A DNA stretch of 64,000 bases, taken from NCBI GenBank assembly GCA_964569015.1, contig CAZMSN010000004.1, positions 20,808 to 84,807 on the forward strand, in the 5' to 3' direction. Source of the stretch: CAYQEC01 sp964569015. GTDB taxonomy: Bacteria; Actinomycetota; Acidimicrobiia; Spongiisociales; UBA5794. The notes beneath the pieces were generated by a model. The model was given only the letters and a program-made list of their open reading frames with translations, searched no databases and had not been told where the DNA came from. Both the position numbers and the translations under genes were made by a program. Below are positions 7,223 to 16,137 of this stretch, piece after piece (the first letter of the stretch is position 1; each line of letters begins with the position of its first letter).

Positions 7223-9924
7223 GGCTCGTCGCGCCCTGGTGGCTGCTGGCGATGATTCCGGCGATCGCCCTGGTGGTGGTCGTCGCCCGGGGTGGTCGTA
7301 TGACGGTGCCACCACGCCAGCACCGATTGGCGGTGATCGTGCGCTCGATCGGGATCGGCCTGCTGGTCCTGGCGCTGGCGCAGCCGCTGTTGGTGCGCAC
7401 GTCGCGGGCGCGGTCAGTGGTCTTCCTGCTCGATCGGTCGGCGTCGATCACCGACGAGGCGAGAGTGGTCCAGGAATCCTACGTGCGGGAGGCTGCCGGC
7501 GCCGCCGGCCCCACGGATCGCACCGCGGTGGCCGTGTTCGGGCGAGACGTCCGGCTCGACGAAGCCCTCTCTTCGGTGACCGACTTCGTCACAGTTCGCA
7601 CCGTGGTCGATCAGAGCGCCACCGATCTGGCGTCGGCGCTGCGGGCGTCTGCCGCGGTGATGCCCACCGAGGGTTCGCGTCGCATCGTCGTGCTCACCGA
7701 TGCCGTCGAGACGATCGGCGATGCTCGTGCCGCGGCCCGCGAGCTGGCGGAGGCCGGGATCGCGATCGATGTCGTGTCGATCGCGACCGGGTGGTCCAGC
7801 GACGCGCTCATCGACCGTATCGACGTTCCTCCCATCGCCCGGGAAGGCGAGGCGATCCCGGTCGAGGTAGCGATCCAGGCGACCGTGGCGGGGTCGGCGA
7901 CGGTGACCGTCACCGCAGGCGACACCATCGTGGAATTGCCCGTCGAGCTGGTGGTGGGCATGAATCGGGTCGCCGCCGAGGTTCCCGCGTCGTCGCCGGG
8001 CGTGCTCAGGGTGGCGGCGACTGTTGAGGCCGCATTCGATCGTGTGCCGGAGAACAACTCGGGTGAGGCTCTCGTGAATGTGCTCGGTCCTGCCCAGATC
8101 GCGGTGGTGGAAGGCAAGATCGGCGAGGGCAGCGACCTGGGACGAGCGCTCGAGGCGGCCGGGATGGACGTCGACGTCCTCGTGGCCGTGCCGGACGCCG
8201 CCGACCTCTTGTCATACGACGGCGTGGTGTTGGTCAACGTGCCGAACCCCGGTGAGCAATCGGCCGCCGACCTGGCAGCGTTCGTGGAGGATCTGGGTCG
8301 GGGCCTGGTTGTGGTGGGCGGCGATCAGGCCTATGGGCTGGGCGGATACGAGGACTCGGCGTTGGAGGAGATCCTGCCCGTTGCCAGCGATCCCGACGAT
8401 CTAGTGCGGCGCCAACCGGTGGCCGAGGTACTCGTGATCGACACGTCCGGCTCGATGGCGGCCTGCCATTGCGAGAGCATGGAGCGTCACAACGAGACCA
8501 TCGAGGAGGGCGTCAACAAGACCGACATCTCACGAGCCGGGGCGGGATTGGCGATCAGCTCTCTGCAGGACACCGATCGGGTCGGGGTGCTGGCGTTCAC
8601 CTCGGGGACCCGCTGGGCCCTGCCTCTCGACATCAAGGCGAGTGATGCCGCGGTCGCCGAAGCCCTCAACTCGTTGGTCCCGCAGGGCGACACCGAGATC
8701 TCGCCCGCGCTGCGCGAGGCGTTGGAGGCGCTGCGCGAGGCACCGGAGGACATTCGCCACATCGTGCTCTTCACCGATGGCTGGGGCGACGATCCCGATC
8801 TGCTCAACGTGGCGCAGGAGATCGCCGACGAAGGCGTGACGTTGTCGGTTCTCGGCACCGGCGAGGGAACGGGGGAGATGCTGCGGCGCATGGCAGCCCT
8901 CGGCGGGGGGCAGTTCTACCCGGGCCGTGACCTGGAAGCGGTGCCCGAGATCTTCGTCGAAGAGACCTTGCGAGTGGCGCGGCCGCTGGTGGCGGAGGGA
9001 TCGTTCCTGCCAGCGCTGGGCGCCGCCTCGCAGGTGACGTCGGGGCTGACGGCGTCGCCGCCGCTGTACGGGTACGTCCTGGCACGGCCAAAGGACACGG
9101 CGCAGGTGCCCCTCGAGGTCGGGCCGGGCGATCCTCTGCTGGCCACGTGGCAGCGAGGCCTGGGACGGGCCACCGCTTGGACTTCGGACGCCACCGCCCG
9201 TTGGTCCGTCGAGTGGATTGCCTGGGATGGATTCGTCGACTTCTGGGGACGGGTGGTGAGCGATGTGCTCCCGGCCGGGCGGGAAACTCCACCCGAGGTG
9301 CGTTTCGATGGCGGGACGCTCGCCATCGGGTTCGACGCGGCTGCCTCGCTGGACGCCATCGCCATTGCGCAGGTTCGGTCCGCCGACGGAGAGGTCACTT
9401 CGATCCCCATGCAGCGCACCGGGGAATCGCACTTCGAGGCGCAGGTTCCGGTGGAGGAGGCCGGTGCCTATTGGGTGGCGGTTCGGGTCGAGGACGCTGG
9501 AGGGCTCGTGGCATCAGGGAGCAGCGGGGTCGTGGCCGGATACTCCGACGAGTTCGCCTTCCGCGAGCCGGATCCGCTCCTGGCGGCGGACCTGGCGGAG
9601 GCGACGGGCGGGCGAGTCGACCCGGCCGCGAACAGCACTTACGAGACCGCGCCGCGGCGCGGTGCGGCCGAGACCGATCTGTGGCCCTGGCTGGCCGGGC
9701 TGGCGTTGGCGTTGTTCCTCGTCGATGTGGCCTTACGGCGCCTCGTCCTGAGCAGGGGAGACCTGGAGGTGTGGCGGCAGTCGTTCGGCCTGCGGCGAGC
9801 CGAGGCGCCGGAGGCGCTGACGACGGACGAGACGACGGCCGAGGGGGAGGCCACGCCACCTGAACGCGAGGTCTACACCGAAGAGGAGACACTGGGTCGC
9901 CTGCTGCGCCGCAAGCGCACCTGA
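7219..9924 (+). CDS. large membrane VWA protein with a glutamine-amidotransferase-like domain
   Basis: A 901-residue protein; ATG 7219 overlaps the previous stop. Two N-terminal helices (about 5-23 and 38-56) lead into a first VWA-like domain with LLDRSASIT (Asp72, Ser74, Ser76). A class-I amidotransferase-like fold follows (GVVLVNVPNPGEQ, VVVGGDQAYGLGGY) but no catalytic Cys is evident, then a second VWA with VLVIDTSGSM. A beta-rich region and a C-terminal helix (LWPWLAGLALALFLVDVAL) end in a charged cytoplasmic tail. This architecture is common next to MoxR/BatA genes. It is the last gene of the operon and converges on hisIE 44 bp away. Confidence 0.88.
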   Translation: MRLVAPWWLLAMIPAIALVVVVARGGRMTVPPRQHRLAVIVRSIGIGLLVLALAQPLLVRTSRARSVVFLLDRSASITDEARVVQESYVREAAGAAGPTDRTAVAVFGRDVRLDEALSSVTDFVTVRTVVDQSATDLASALRASAAVMPTEGSRRIVVLTDAVETIGDARAAARELAEAGIAIDVVSIATGWSSDALIDRIDVPPIAREGEAIPVEVAIQATVAGSATVTVTAGDTIVELPVELVVGMNRVAAEVPASSPGVLRVAATVEAAFDRVPENNSGEALVNVLGPAQIAVVEGKIGEGSDLGRALEAAGMDVDVLVAVPDAADLLSYDGVVLVNVPNPGEQSAADLAAFVEDLGRGLVVVGGDQAYGLGGYEDSALEEILPVASDPDDLVRRQPVAEVLVIDTSGSMAACHCESMERHNETIEEGVNKTDISRAGAGLAISSLQDTDRVGVLAFTSGTRWALPLDIKASDAAVAEALNSLVPQGDTEISPALREALEALREAPEDIRHIVLFTDGWGDDPDLLNVAQEIADEGVTLSVLGTGEGTGEMLRRMAALGGGQFYPGRDLEAVPEIFVEETLRVARPLVAEGSFLPALGAASQVTSGLTASPPLYGYVLARPKDTAQVPLEVGPGDPLLATWQRGLGRATAWTSDATARWSVEWIAWDGFVDFWGRVVSDVLPAGRETPPEVRFDGGTLAIGFDAAASLDAIAIAQVRSADGEVTSIPMQRTGESHFEAQVPVEEAGAYWVAVRVEDAGGLVASGSSGVVAGYSDEFAFREPDPLLAADLAEATGGRVDPAANSTYETAPRRGAAETDLWPWLAGLALALFLVDVALRRLVLSRGDLEVWRQSFGLRRAEAPEALTTDETTAEGEATPPEREVYTEEETLGRLLRRKRT

Positions 9925-9968
9925 GCCTGGAGTCCGAGCCGCGACGGCTGTCGCATCGCCGGGGCCGC

Positions 9969-10592
9969 TCAGCTCGCCCGGTCGCGCAGAACGGCGAGCA
10001 TGGCCTCCGGGTCGAGGCCTCGCTCGGCGAGCAGCACCAGCAGGTGATACACCAGGTCGGCTGCCTCCTCGGCGACGGGTCCCTCCGGACCGCCGGCGGC
10101 GTGATCCTTGGCCGCCATGAGCACCTCGGTGGCCTCCTCGGTGACCTTGCGGCCGGCGGCGTCGACGCCGCCTTCGAGGAGACGGACGGTGTAGGAGCCC
10201 TCCGGTCGGGTGCGAGCACGTTCGGTGATCACCGCCCATAGGTCGTCGAGGGAGGCGAATCCCCGCGGCGAAGGCCGGACGGCAGCGGGGGGAGCGGTGT
10301 CGAAGCAGCTCGTCTTTCCGGTGTGGCACGTCGGGCCGGTGGGGCGAGCCCGGATCAGCAGGGCGTCGGCATCACAATCGGGAGAGATGTCGACCAGTTC
10401 GAGGACGTTGCCGCTGGTCTCACCTTTCATCCACAACTCATTGCGTGATCGGCTCCAGAAGTGAACCTTGCCGGTGGCGAGGGTCAGCTCGAGGCTCGCG
10501 GCGTTGAGATAGCCGAGCATCAGTACCCGGCCCGATGCAGCGTCCTGCACGATGCCCGGCACGAGGCCACGCTCGTCGAAGGAGACGTTCAT
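9969..10592 (-). CDS. hisI: bifunctional phosphoribosyl-AMP cyclohydrolase / phosphoribosyl-ATP pyrophosphatase
   Basis: Catalyses steps 2 and 3 of histidine synthesis. The 207-residue protein has an N-terminal HisI domain (residues 1-~105) with WSRSRNELWMKGETSGN, the Asp-rich metal site DCDADALL and the CHTG/SCF cysteines. The C-terminal HisE domain (about 115-207) carries the Glu-rich helices KVTEEATEVLMAAK and EEAADLVYHLL. A HisI-HisE fusion is usual in proteobacteria and some other phyla; many actinobacteria keep two separate genes, so the fusion is notable. It is the last gene of the his operon and overlaps the hisF stop by 4 bp. Confidence 0.95.
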   Translation of the reverse strand: MNVSFDERGLVPGIVQDAASGRVLMLGYLNAASLELTLATGKVHFWSRSRNELWMKGETSGNVLELVDISPDCDADALLIRARPTGPTCHTGKTSCFDTAPPAAVRPSPRGFASLDDLWAVITERARTRPEGSYTVRLLEGGVDAAGRKVTEEATEVLMAAKDHAAGGPEGPVAEEAADLVYHLLVLLAERGLDPEAMLAVLRDRAS

Positions 10593-11359
10593 GGTCGGTC
10601 TTCCCGCACCGGGATCCCGGCCGCGGCGAGGCCTCGTTTGAGGTCGGCGATGGCGATCTCGCTCCGGTGGAAGATCGAGGCGGCGAGCACGGCATCGGCC
10701 CGGCCGGGGGCGAGGGCTTCGATGCAGTGCTCGATCGTGCCGGCTCCGCCGGAGGCGATGATCGGAACCCCGACGGCGGCGCGGGCCGCTTCGAGCAGTT
10801 CGAGGTCGTAGCCGTCCTTCGTCCCGTCGCGGTCCATCGACGTGAGCAGGATCTCACCGGCACCCCGTCGCACCCCCTCTTCGATCCAGGCGATGGCATC
10901 GATGCCGGTCGGAGTACGGCCGCCGTGGATGTACACCTCCCAATCGGGGCGGCCGTCACGGCGCCGGGCGTCGACGGCGAGGACGACACACTGTGTGCCG
11001 AAGGTCTTGGCGCATTCGGAGATCAACTCGGGGCGCTGAACCGCGGCGGTGTTGACGGAGACCTTGTCGGCTCCCGCCCGCAGGACGGCACGCATGTCGG
11101 CCACGCTGCGGACGCCACCGCCGACGGTGAGGGGGATGAACACGTGCTCGGCGGTGCGGTGCACGACGTCGAGCATCGTCTCGCGGCCGTCGCTGGAAGC
11201 GGTGATATCGAGGAAGCAGATCTCGTCGGCACCCTCGGTAACGTAGCGGGCGGCCAGCTCGGCGGGATCGCCCTCGTCGACCAGCTCGACGAACCGCACG
11301 CCCTTGACAACGCGCCCGGCGTCGACGTCGAGACAGGGGATGATGCGTTTACGCAGCAT
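10589..11359 (-). CDS. hisF: imidazole glycerol phosphate synthase, cyclase subunit HisF
   Basis: A 256-residue (beta/alpha)8 barrel that joins with HisH to convert PRFAR and ammonia into imidazole glycerol phosphate and AICAR. It begins MLRKRIIPCLDVDAGRVVKG with the catalytic Asp11. The second catalytic Asp is in VVLAVDARR, and phosphate-binding glycines occur in VGGGVRS and IASGGAGT. Length is standard. It overlaps hisH by 11 bp. Confidence 0.97.
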   Translation of the reverse strand: MLRKRIIPCLDVDAGRVVKGVRFVELVDEGDPAELAARYVTEGADEICFLDITASSDGRETMLDVVHRTAEHVFIPLTVGGGVRSVADMRAVLRAGADKVSVNTAAVQRPELISECAKTFGTQCVVLAVDARRRDGRPDWEVYIHGGRTPTGIDAIAWIEEGVRRGAGEILLTSMDRDGTKDGYDLELLEAARAAVGVPIIASGGAGTIEHCIEALAPGRADAVLAASIFHRSEIAIADLKRGLAAAGIPVREDRP

Positions 11360-11963
11360 TGGCGTTCTCCTTCGATATCTCCACGAAGTTGGCGAGGATC
11401 TTCAGCCCGGCCTCTGCAGAGCGCTCCGGGTGGAACTGCACCCCGACTCGCCGACCCGACCGCACCGCGGCAACGAACGGGTCGTCGTAGGCGCTCTCGC
11501 CGATGACGACCGCGCCGTTCTCAGGAACGGGCGCGAAGCTGTGGACGAAGTAGAAGGTCGACCCGTTGCGGATTCCTTCGAAGATCGGGTCGTCGCGGAG
11601 CTCTACGTCGTTCCATCCCATGTGGGGGAGCAGAGGAGCGTTGCCGAGTCGCCGCACTGTTCCGGGAATCAGCCCGAGCGCCATCGACCCGTCCTCCTCG
11701 GAGAAGTCGAAGAAGAGCTGGAGTCCGATGCAGATGCCAAGCAGCGGGCGTTCCCAGTGTCGCAGCGCCTCCACGAGTCCGGCTTGCTGGAGGCGTTCCA
11801 TGGCGGCGGCGGTGGTGCCCACACCCGGAAGTACCAGGCCGTCCGCTCCGTCGATCTCCTCAGGAGTGGCTGCGATTCTCACCTCCGCGCCGGCGCGCCG
11901 CAATCCCTGGGCGATCGACACGAGGTTGCCGGCCCCGTGGTCGATCACGGCGACCGAGGTCAT
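11349..11963 (-). CDS. hisH: imidazole glycerol phosphate synthase, glutamine amidotransferase subunit HisH
   Basis: A 204-residue class-I glutaminase that feeds ammonia to HisF. The nucleophile elbow LLGICIGLQLF contains the catalytic Cys, and VQFHPERS supplies the His and Glu of the triad. The N-terminus (VAVIDHGAGNLVS) is typical. It overlaps both hisB (4 bp) and hisF (11 bp), consistent with stoichiometric synthesis of the HisHF complex. Confidence 0.97.
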   Translation of the reverse strand: MTSVAVIDHGAGNLVSIAQGLRRAGAEVRIAATPEEIDGADGLVLPGVGTTAAAMERLQQAGLVEALRHWERPLLGICIGLQLFFDFSEEDGSMALGLIPGTVRRLGNAPLLPHMGWNDVELRDDPIFEGIRNGSTFYFVHSFAPVPENGAVVIGESAYDDPFVAAVRSGRRVGVQFHPERSAEAGLKILANFVEISKENANAA

Positions 11964-12544
11964 GTCGTGCCCTTGGTGGAGGGGATCCCCTCACGGCGAG
12001 GATCGTCTTCGACGGCATCGCGCAGGGCGCGTGCCAGCGCCTTGAAGACTGCCTCGGCTATGTGATGGTCGTTGGCGCCGGCGGCGGTGACGTGCAGGGT
12101 GAAGCCCGCGGTCCGGGCGAGTGCCTCGAGGGCATGCGGAATCATCTGGGTCCCGAGGGCGCCGATGCGCTCGGTGGTGAAGGGGATGTCGAGTACCGAG
12201 TACGGCCGGCCCCCGACGTCGACGGCCACCGTCGCCAGTGACTCGTCCATCGGCACGCAGGCGCTCCCGTAGCGCCGGATCCCGGCGCGGTCGCCGAGGG
12301 CGGCCGCGAACGCCTCGCCGAGGACGAGAGCGGTGTCCTCCACCGTGTGGTGCTCGTCGACCTCGAGATCGCCGGTGGCGTTGATCGTGAGATCGAACAG
12401 GCCGTGGTGGGCGAGGGCCTCCAGCATGTGGTCGTAGAACCCGACGCCGGTGGCGATGTCGGCTCGGCCCGAGCCATCGAGGTCGAGTTGGACGCGGACG
12501 TCGGTTTCGCGCGTGGTGCGCTGGATGTCGGAGGTTCGGCTCAT
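11960..12544 (-). CDS. hisB: imidazoleglycerol-phosphate dehydratase
   Basis: A 194-residue IGPD only; there is no N-terminal HAD histidinol-phosphatase as in enteric HisB, so the phosphatase must be encoded elsewhere. The manganese-binding motifs DHMLEALAHHG, DEHHTVED, DES and NDHHIAEA are present. ATG 12544 overlaps the hisC stop. The frame stays open upstream into hisC but that part is only an antisense-free reading shadow. Confidence 0.96.
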   Translation of the reverse strand: MSRTSDIQRTTRETDVRVQLDLDGSGRADIATGVGFYDHMLEALAHHGLFDLTINATGDLEVDEHHTVEDTALVLGEAFAAALGDRAGIRRYGSACVPMDESLATVAVDVGGRPYSVLDIPFTTERIGALGTQMIPHALEALARTAGFTLHVTAAGANDHHIAEAVFKALARALRDAVEDDPRREGIPSTKGTT

Positions 12545-13593
12545 GACAGGATCTGCTCCAGTGTGTCGATCAGACGGTCGTGTTCGGGGGCGGTTCGTAC
12601 GGTGAAGCGAAGATACTCGCCGAGGGGCCCCGTCTCCGGGTAGGTACGGACGACGAGGGCCCGTTGCCTGAGATCGTCGGCGACCCGGTGGGCGTGGGGG
12701 CCCACCTCGCAGAGGAGGAAGTTGGCCGCTGAGGGAAGGACCCGAAGCCCGAGAGCCGCCAGGCGCTCGGCGAGCACGGCCCGCTCGGCGCCGATGGCAT
12801 CGACGGTGCGCCGCATACGATCGGGCGCGTCCAAGGCGGCGACGGCGAGTTCCGCCGACAGCCGGGAGACACTCCCCGGAGGGCGGATGCCGTCGAGGAC
12901 ATCGATCAGGCTGGCGTGGGCCATGGCGAGCCCGACACGGGCCGCGGCCAGGCCGAACGCCTTGGAGAGAGTCTTCAGGACGATGACGTTGTGGTGCCGG
13001 TCGACCCATGGTGTCCAGTCTTCGCCCGCGAACTCCGCATAGGCGGCATCGAGCACGACCACTCCGTCGCAGGCGGCGACGATTGCCGTCACCGATTCGG
13101 GGGGAACCAGTGATCCGGTTGGGTTGTTGGGAACGCACAACCACACGAGATCGGCGTCGCGGGCGGCGTCGATGACGTCGTCGGCGGGGAAGGCGAAATC
13201 GGGGCTTGCCGCCGGAACCGGCACGTATTGGGCGCCCACCTGTCGGGTGGCGATCTCATAGAGCGTGTATGTGGGAGCGGGAGCCGCCGCCCGGCCGCCG
13301 GGAGATAGGAAGGCCCGGGCGCACAGGATCACCAGCTCATCCACCCCGGCGCCGGGAACGACCTGCTCGGGGGCCAGGCCGAAACGGCGCGCCGCTGCCT
13401 CCCGGAGCGGCCGGTAGTCGGCCGCCGGGTACTCGTTGAGCATTCCCGCGCTCGCGGCCACCACGTCACGCGCCCACTCGGTGTCGAAGGGCGAGCTGTT
13501 CTGGTCGAAGCGGATCACCTCGCTGACGTCCACGCCTGCGGATCGTGCGATGTCGGCGGTGTTCGGCTGCCACTGGTAGCGGGGGCTGCTCAC
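12541..13593 (-). CDS. hisC: histidinol-phosphate aminotransferase
   Basis: A 350-residue fold-type I PLP enzyme that transaminates imidazole-acetol phosphate. The PLP lysine is in LKTLSKAFGLAAARVG; PNNPTG and the arginine-binding LRFTVR motif near the C-terminus fit the HisC group. The GTG start at 13593 is chosen because it forms a GTGA overlap with the hisD stop. The frame is open for another 175 codons upstream, but that stretch lies within hisD and has no aminotransferase features. Confidence 0.94.
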   Translation of the reverse strand: MSSPRYQWQPNTADIARSAGVDVSEVIRFDQNSSPFDTEWARDVVAASAGMLNEYPAADYRPLREAAARRFGLAPEQVVPGAGVDELVILCARAFLSPGGRAAAPAPTYTLYEIATRQVGAQYVPVPAASPDFAFPADDVIDAARDADLVWLCVPNNPTGSLVPPESVTAIVAACDGVVVLDAAYAEFAGEDWTPWVDRHHNVIVLKTLSKAFGLAAARVGLAMAHASLIDVLDGIRPPGSVSRLSAELAVAALDAPDRMRRTVDAIGAERAVLAERLAALGLRVLPSAANFLLCEVGPHAHRVADDLRQRALVVRTYPETGPLGEYLRFTVRTAPEHDRLIDTLEQILS

Positions 13594-14888
13594 GGTGTCT
13601 CCTCGAAGCGGATCTCGACGGCGAGCCGGTGGGCGGTGAGGCCTTCGGCGGTGGCGAGGGTGCCGATGGTCTCGCGCAGGCTCTCCAGGCCCTCCCGGGT
13701 CAGGTGTTGTACTTGACGCCACGAGCCGAAGTCGTCGACGGCGAGTGGCCCGTGTGAGCGCGCCAGGCCACCGGTGGGGAGCACGTGGTTGGCGCCGGTG
13801 GCGTAATCGCCTGCCGACTCCGGCGCCCATGGCCCCAGGTACACCGAGCCCGCTGCAACGAGCTGTTCGCCGTGCTCGAGCGCGGCGGCGGTGTGAATCG
13901 TGACGTGCTCGGAGGCGTACTCGTTGGCGAAGGCGATCGCTTCCTCGATCGATTCCGCTTCGACCAGGAGGCCGTGATCGGCGAGAGCGGAGCGCAGGAT
14001 CGCCTCGCGTTCGAGACCGGGGAGGAGACGATCGATCTCGGCTACGACCTGCGGGATCAGCTCCGGGGCATCGGTCACCAGCGTCACCAGCGAGTCGGGG
14101 CCGTGTTCGGCCTGGCACAGCAGATCGGCGGCGAGGATGTGAGGCTCGGCGGTCGCGTCCGCGACGAGCAGCGCCTCGCTCGGCCCGGCCGGGAGGTCGA
14201 CGGCACAGTCGCCGTAGACGGCCAGCTTGGCGGCCGTAACCCAGGCGTTGCCAGGGCCCACGATCTTGTCGACGGGACGGATCGTCTCGGTTCCGTAGGC
14301 GAGTGCCGCCACCGCTTGGGCGCCGCCGGTGACGTACACCTCCTCGACGCCGAGAAGAGCGGCCGCCGCCATGAGCACCTGAGAGACATCGCCCTTGTCG
14401 TCGGCCGGAGTGACGACGACGATCTCGGGCACGCCGGCGACCTTGGCCGGTACGACGGTCATGAGCAGCGATGACGGGTAGGCGGCACGGCCCCCGGGAA
14501 CGTAGATGCCGACCCGCTGCAGCGGGGTCCAGCGCCGGTCGACCCGAACGCCCGGCGTCACCTCCAGGGGCTGATCGACCGGGCGCTGTGGCCTGTGGCA
14601 GGCCTCGATGTTGTCGATGGCTCGCCGGAGCGCCCGCTCGATCTCGGGCTCCAGCTCGGCGAGGGCGCTCGCCAGGCGCTCGGGGGGGAGTCGCAGCTGC
14701 TCGCGGGCGAGTCCCCCGCCGAAACGGCGATTGCAGTCCTGCACGGCCTGATCGCCGCCGGCGCGCACCTGGCTCACGATGTCGGCGGCGCGCTGTCTGA
14801 CCGCCGGGTCGGGGACGGCGGAGCGTTGCACGAGCCCGGAGCGGTCCTCGTCGGTGAGGTCGGCGAGGCGGATGGTGCGGATCTTCAC
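13590..14888 (-). CDS. hisD: histidinol dehydrogenase
   Basis: A 432-residue zinc enzyme that oxidises L-histidinol to histidine in two NAD-dependent steps. GTG 14888 is preceded by GGAG at good distance (gaaggagacacg). The family signature is visible in the PGPSEALLVADATAEP and DLLCQAEHGPDSLVTLVT region, along with EYASEHVTIHT and the glycine-rich GIYVPGGRAAYPSS. The gap to hisG is only 10 bp. Confidence 0.96.
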   Translation of the reverse strand: MKIRTIRLADLTDEDRSGLVQRSAVPDPAVRQRAADIVSQVRAGGDQAVQDCNRRFGGGLAREQLRLPPERLASALAELEPEIERALRRAIDNIEACHRPQRPVDQPLEVTPGVRVDRRWTPLQRVGIYVPGGRAAYPSSLLMTVVPAKVAGVPEIVVVTPADDKGDVSQVLMAAAALLGVEEVYVTGGAQAVAALAYGTETIRPVDKIVGPGNAWVTAAKLAVYGDCAVDLPAGPSEALLVADATAEPHILAADLLCQAEHGPDSLVTLVTDAPELIPQVVAEIDRLLPGLEREAILRSALADHGLLVEAESIEEAIAFANEYASEHVTIHTAAALEHGEQLVAAGSVYLGPWAPESAGDYATGANHVLPTGGLARSHGPLAVDDFGSWRQVQHLTREGLESLRETIGTLATAEGLTAHRLAVEIRFEETP

Positions 14889-14898
14889 CGTGTCTCCT

Positions 14899-15744
14899 TC
14901 AGGGAATGAGCTGTTGGATGGGCAGCACCAGGATGCCGGATGCACCGGCCTCTTTGAGGCGGGGGAGCACGCCCCACACCTCGTCGCTCTCGACGGTCGA
15001 GTGAATCGCCACCAAACCATCGTGGGCGAGCGGAACCACCGTCGGCGCGTCGATGCCCGGGATGATTTCCTCGATGGCGTTCACCGCCGTCGCCGGTGCG
15101 TTCATCAGCACATAGCGCTTGCGGCGAGCGGCGACGACCGCCTGGATCATGGTGACGATCTCGGCGGCGAGGCCCGTGATGTCACCCTCGCGGGCGACCA
15201 GCACGGCCTGTGACTCGAGCACGGTGACGACCGGGCGCAGTCCGTTGACCAGCAAGGTGCTGCCGCTGGAGACGAGATCGACGATGGCGTCGGCGATGTC
15301 GAGCTTGGGGGCGACCTCGATCGAGCCTCGGAGCGGCACCGTGGTGATGGTGATGCCGGCGTCCGCGAAGAAACGATTGGTGGTGCGCGGGTGTGAGGTT
15401 GCCAATCGCAGGCCGTCGAAATCGGCGACCTCGGCCAGGTCGGTGGACTGGGGAACGGCGACGGTCAGGCGGCAGCGGCCGTAGCCGAGCTCGGCGGCGA
15501 CCTGCAATCGTGTGCCCGTCTCGGTGAGGAGGTCGAGGCCGGTGATTCCCAAATCGGCCACACCGTCGGCGACCAGCTCGCACACGTCGTCGGTGCGCAC
15601 GAAGAGCAGCTCGAGATCGATGTTGCGCACCCGCACCGAGAGTGCCCGTTCGGTCTTCTCGTACGAGAGCCCGCTCTGGCGCAGCAGGGTTGCGCTGGGC
15701 TCTTCGAGACGACCCTTGTTGGGAACGGCGAGTCGGAGCGTCAT
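14899..15744 (-). CDS. hisG: ATP phosphoribosyltransferase, long form
   Basis: The committing enzyme of histidine synthesis, joining ATP and PRPP. At 281 residues it is the long form: a bilobed catalytic part (start MTLRLAVPNKGRL; PRPP loop around DLVSSGSTLLVNGL) and a C-terminal ~75-residue ACT-like domain (RKRYVLMNAPATAV...GIDAPTVVPL) that binds histidine for feedback inhibition. ATG 15744 overlaps the stop of the upstream regulator gene. Confidence 0.96.
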   Translation of the reverse strand: MTLRLAVPNKGRLEEPSATLLRQSGLSYEKTERALSVRVRNIDLELLFVRTDDVCELVADGVADLGITGLDLLTETGTRLQVAAELGYGRCRLTVAVPQSTDLAEVADFDGLRLATSHPRTTNRFFADAGITITTVPLRGSIEVAPKLDIADAIVDLVSSGSTLLVNGLRPVVTVLESQAVLVAREGDITGLAAEIVTMIQAVVAARRKRYVLMNAPATAVNAIEEIIPGIDAPTVVPLAHDGLVAIHSTVESDEVWGVLPRLKEAGASGILVLPIQQLIP

Positions 15745-16058
15745 GAGGACTCCAGGTCGAACCCGAGCTTGGAGAGAACCTCGCGGTAGCCTCCGGTGCC
15801 GTGACGAAGCCATTGATTGATGCGCGTGATGGTGGCGGTGGAGATCCCGGTCGTCTCGTTGATCTCCCGGTAGTTGAGTCCCTCGGCGAGCAGCCGGACC
15901 GCCGTCCATCGCTGGCTCAGCTCCTCGAGCTCACGGAGAGTGCACAGATCACGGAAGAACCGCGCTGCTTCGTCTCTTGCCTCCAGCGCCAGGACGGCGT
16001 CGAAGAGGGCGGCGGTAGCATCGTTGCGCCAGTCGTCGTCTCGCATTGGGATACCCAT
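15741..16058 (-). CDS. TrpR/YerC-family DNA-binding regulator, first gene of the his operon
   Basis: A 105-residue helical protein of the TrpR superfamily (YerC/YecD type). The helix-turn-helix is in NYREINETTGISTATITRINQWLRHGTGGY, with the typical LCTLRELEELSQRWTAVRLL before it. ATG 16058 is preferred because GGAG lies 6 nt upstream; a GTG at 16070 is a possible alternative. YerC/HisR-type proteins have been proposed from comparative genomics to repress histidine genes in Gram-positive bacteria. Position as the promoter-proximal gene, overlapping hisG by 4 bp and divergent from hisA, fits an autoregulated histidine (or tryptophan) repressor. The ligand is not shown by the sequence. Confidence 0.88.
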   Translation of the reverse strand: MGIPMRDDDWRNDATAALFDAVLALEARDEAARFFRDLCTLRELEELSQRWTAVRLLAEGLNYREINETTGISTATITRINQWLRHGTGGYREVLSKLGFDLESS

Positions 16059-16082
16059 CGGCTGCTCCACTTCGCCTGTCGG

Positions 16083-16114
16083 TTAGTATGAGGTAGTGTT
16101 TTAGCACATTAGCA
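16083..16114. promoter_or_regulatory. divergent his promoter/operator region
   Basis: The 79-bp gap between the regulator gene and hisA is strikingly AT-rich for this genome. It holds a direct repeat TTAGCA (16101-16106 and 16109-16114) and a partly symmetric GTGTTTTAGCAC. A minus-strand CATACT at 16085-16090 could be the -10 box of the his operon; the plus-strand TAGTGT at 16094-16099 could be that of hisA. No clear -35 box is seen. Binding by the adjacent TrpR-type protein is inferred from position. Confidence 0.45.
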
Positions 16115-16137
16115 GGCTACTTGGCAAGGACGGAGTG

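Noticed and set aside
12541..14118. hisC extended to a 525-residue protein
   Set aside because: The additional N-terminal part lies within hisD, lacks family motifs, and the GTG at 13593 makes the usual 4-bp overlap.
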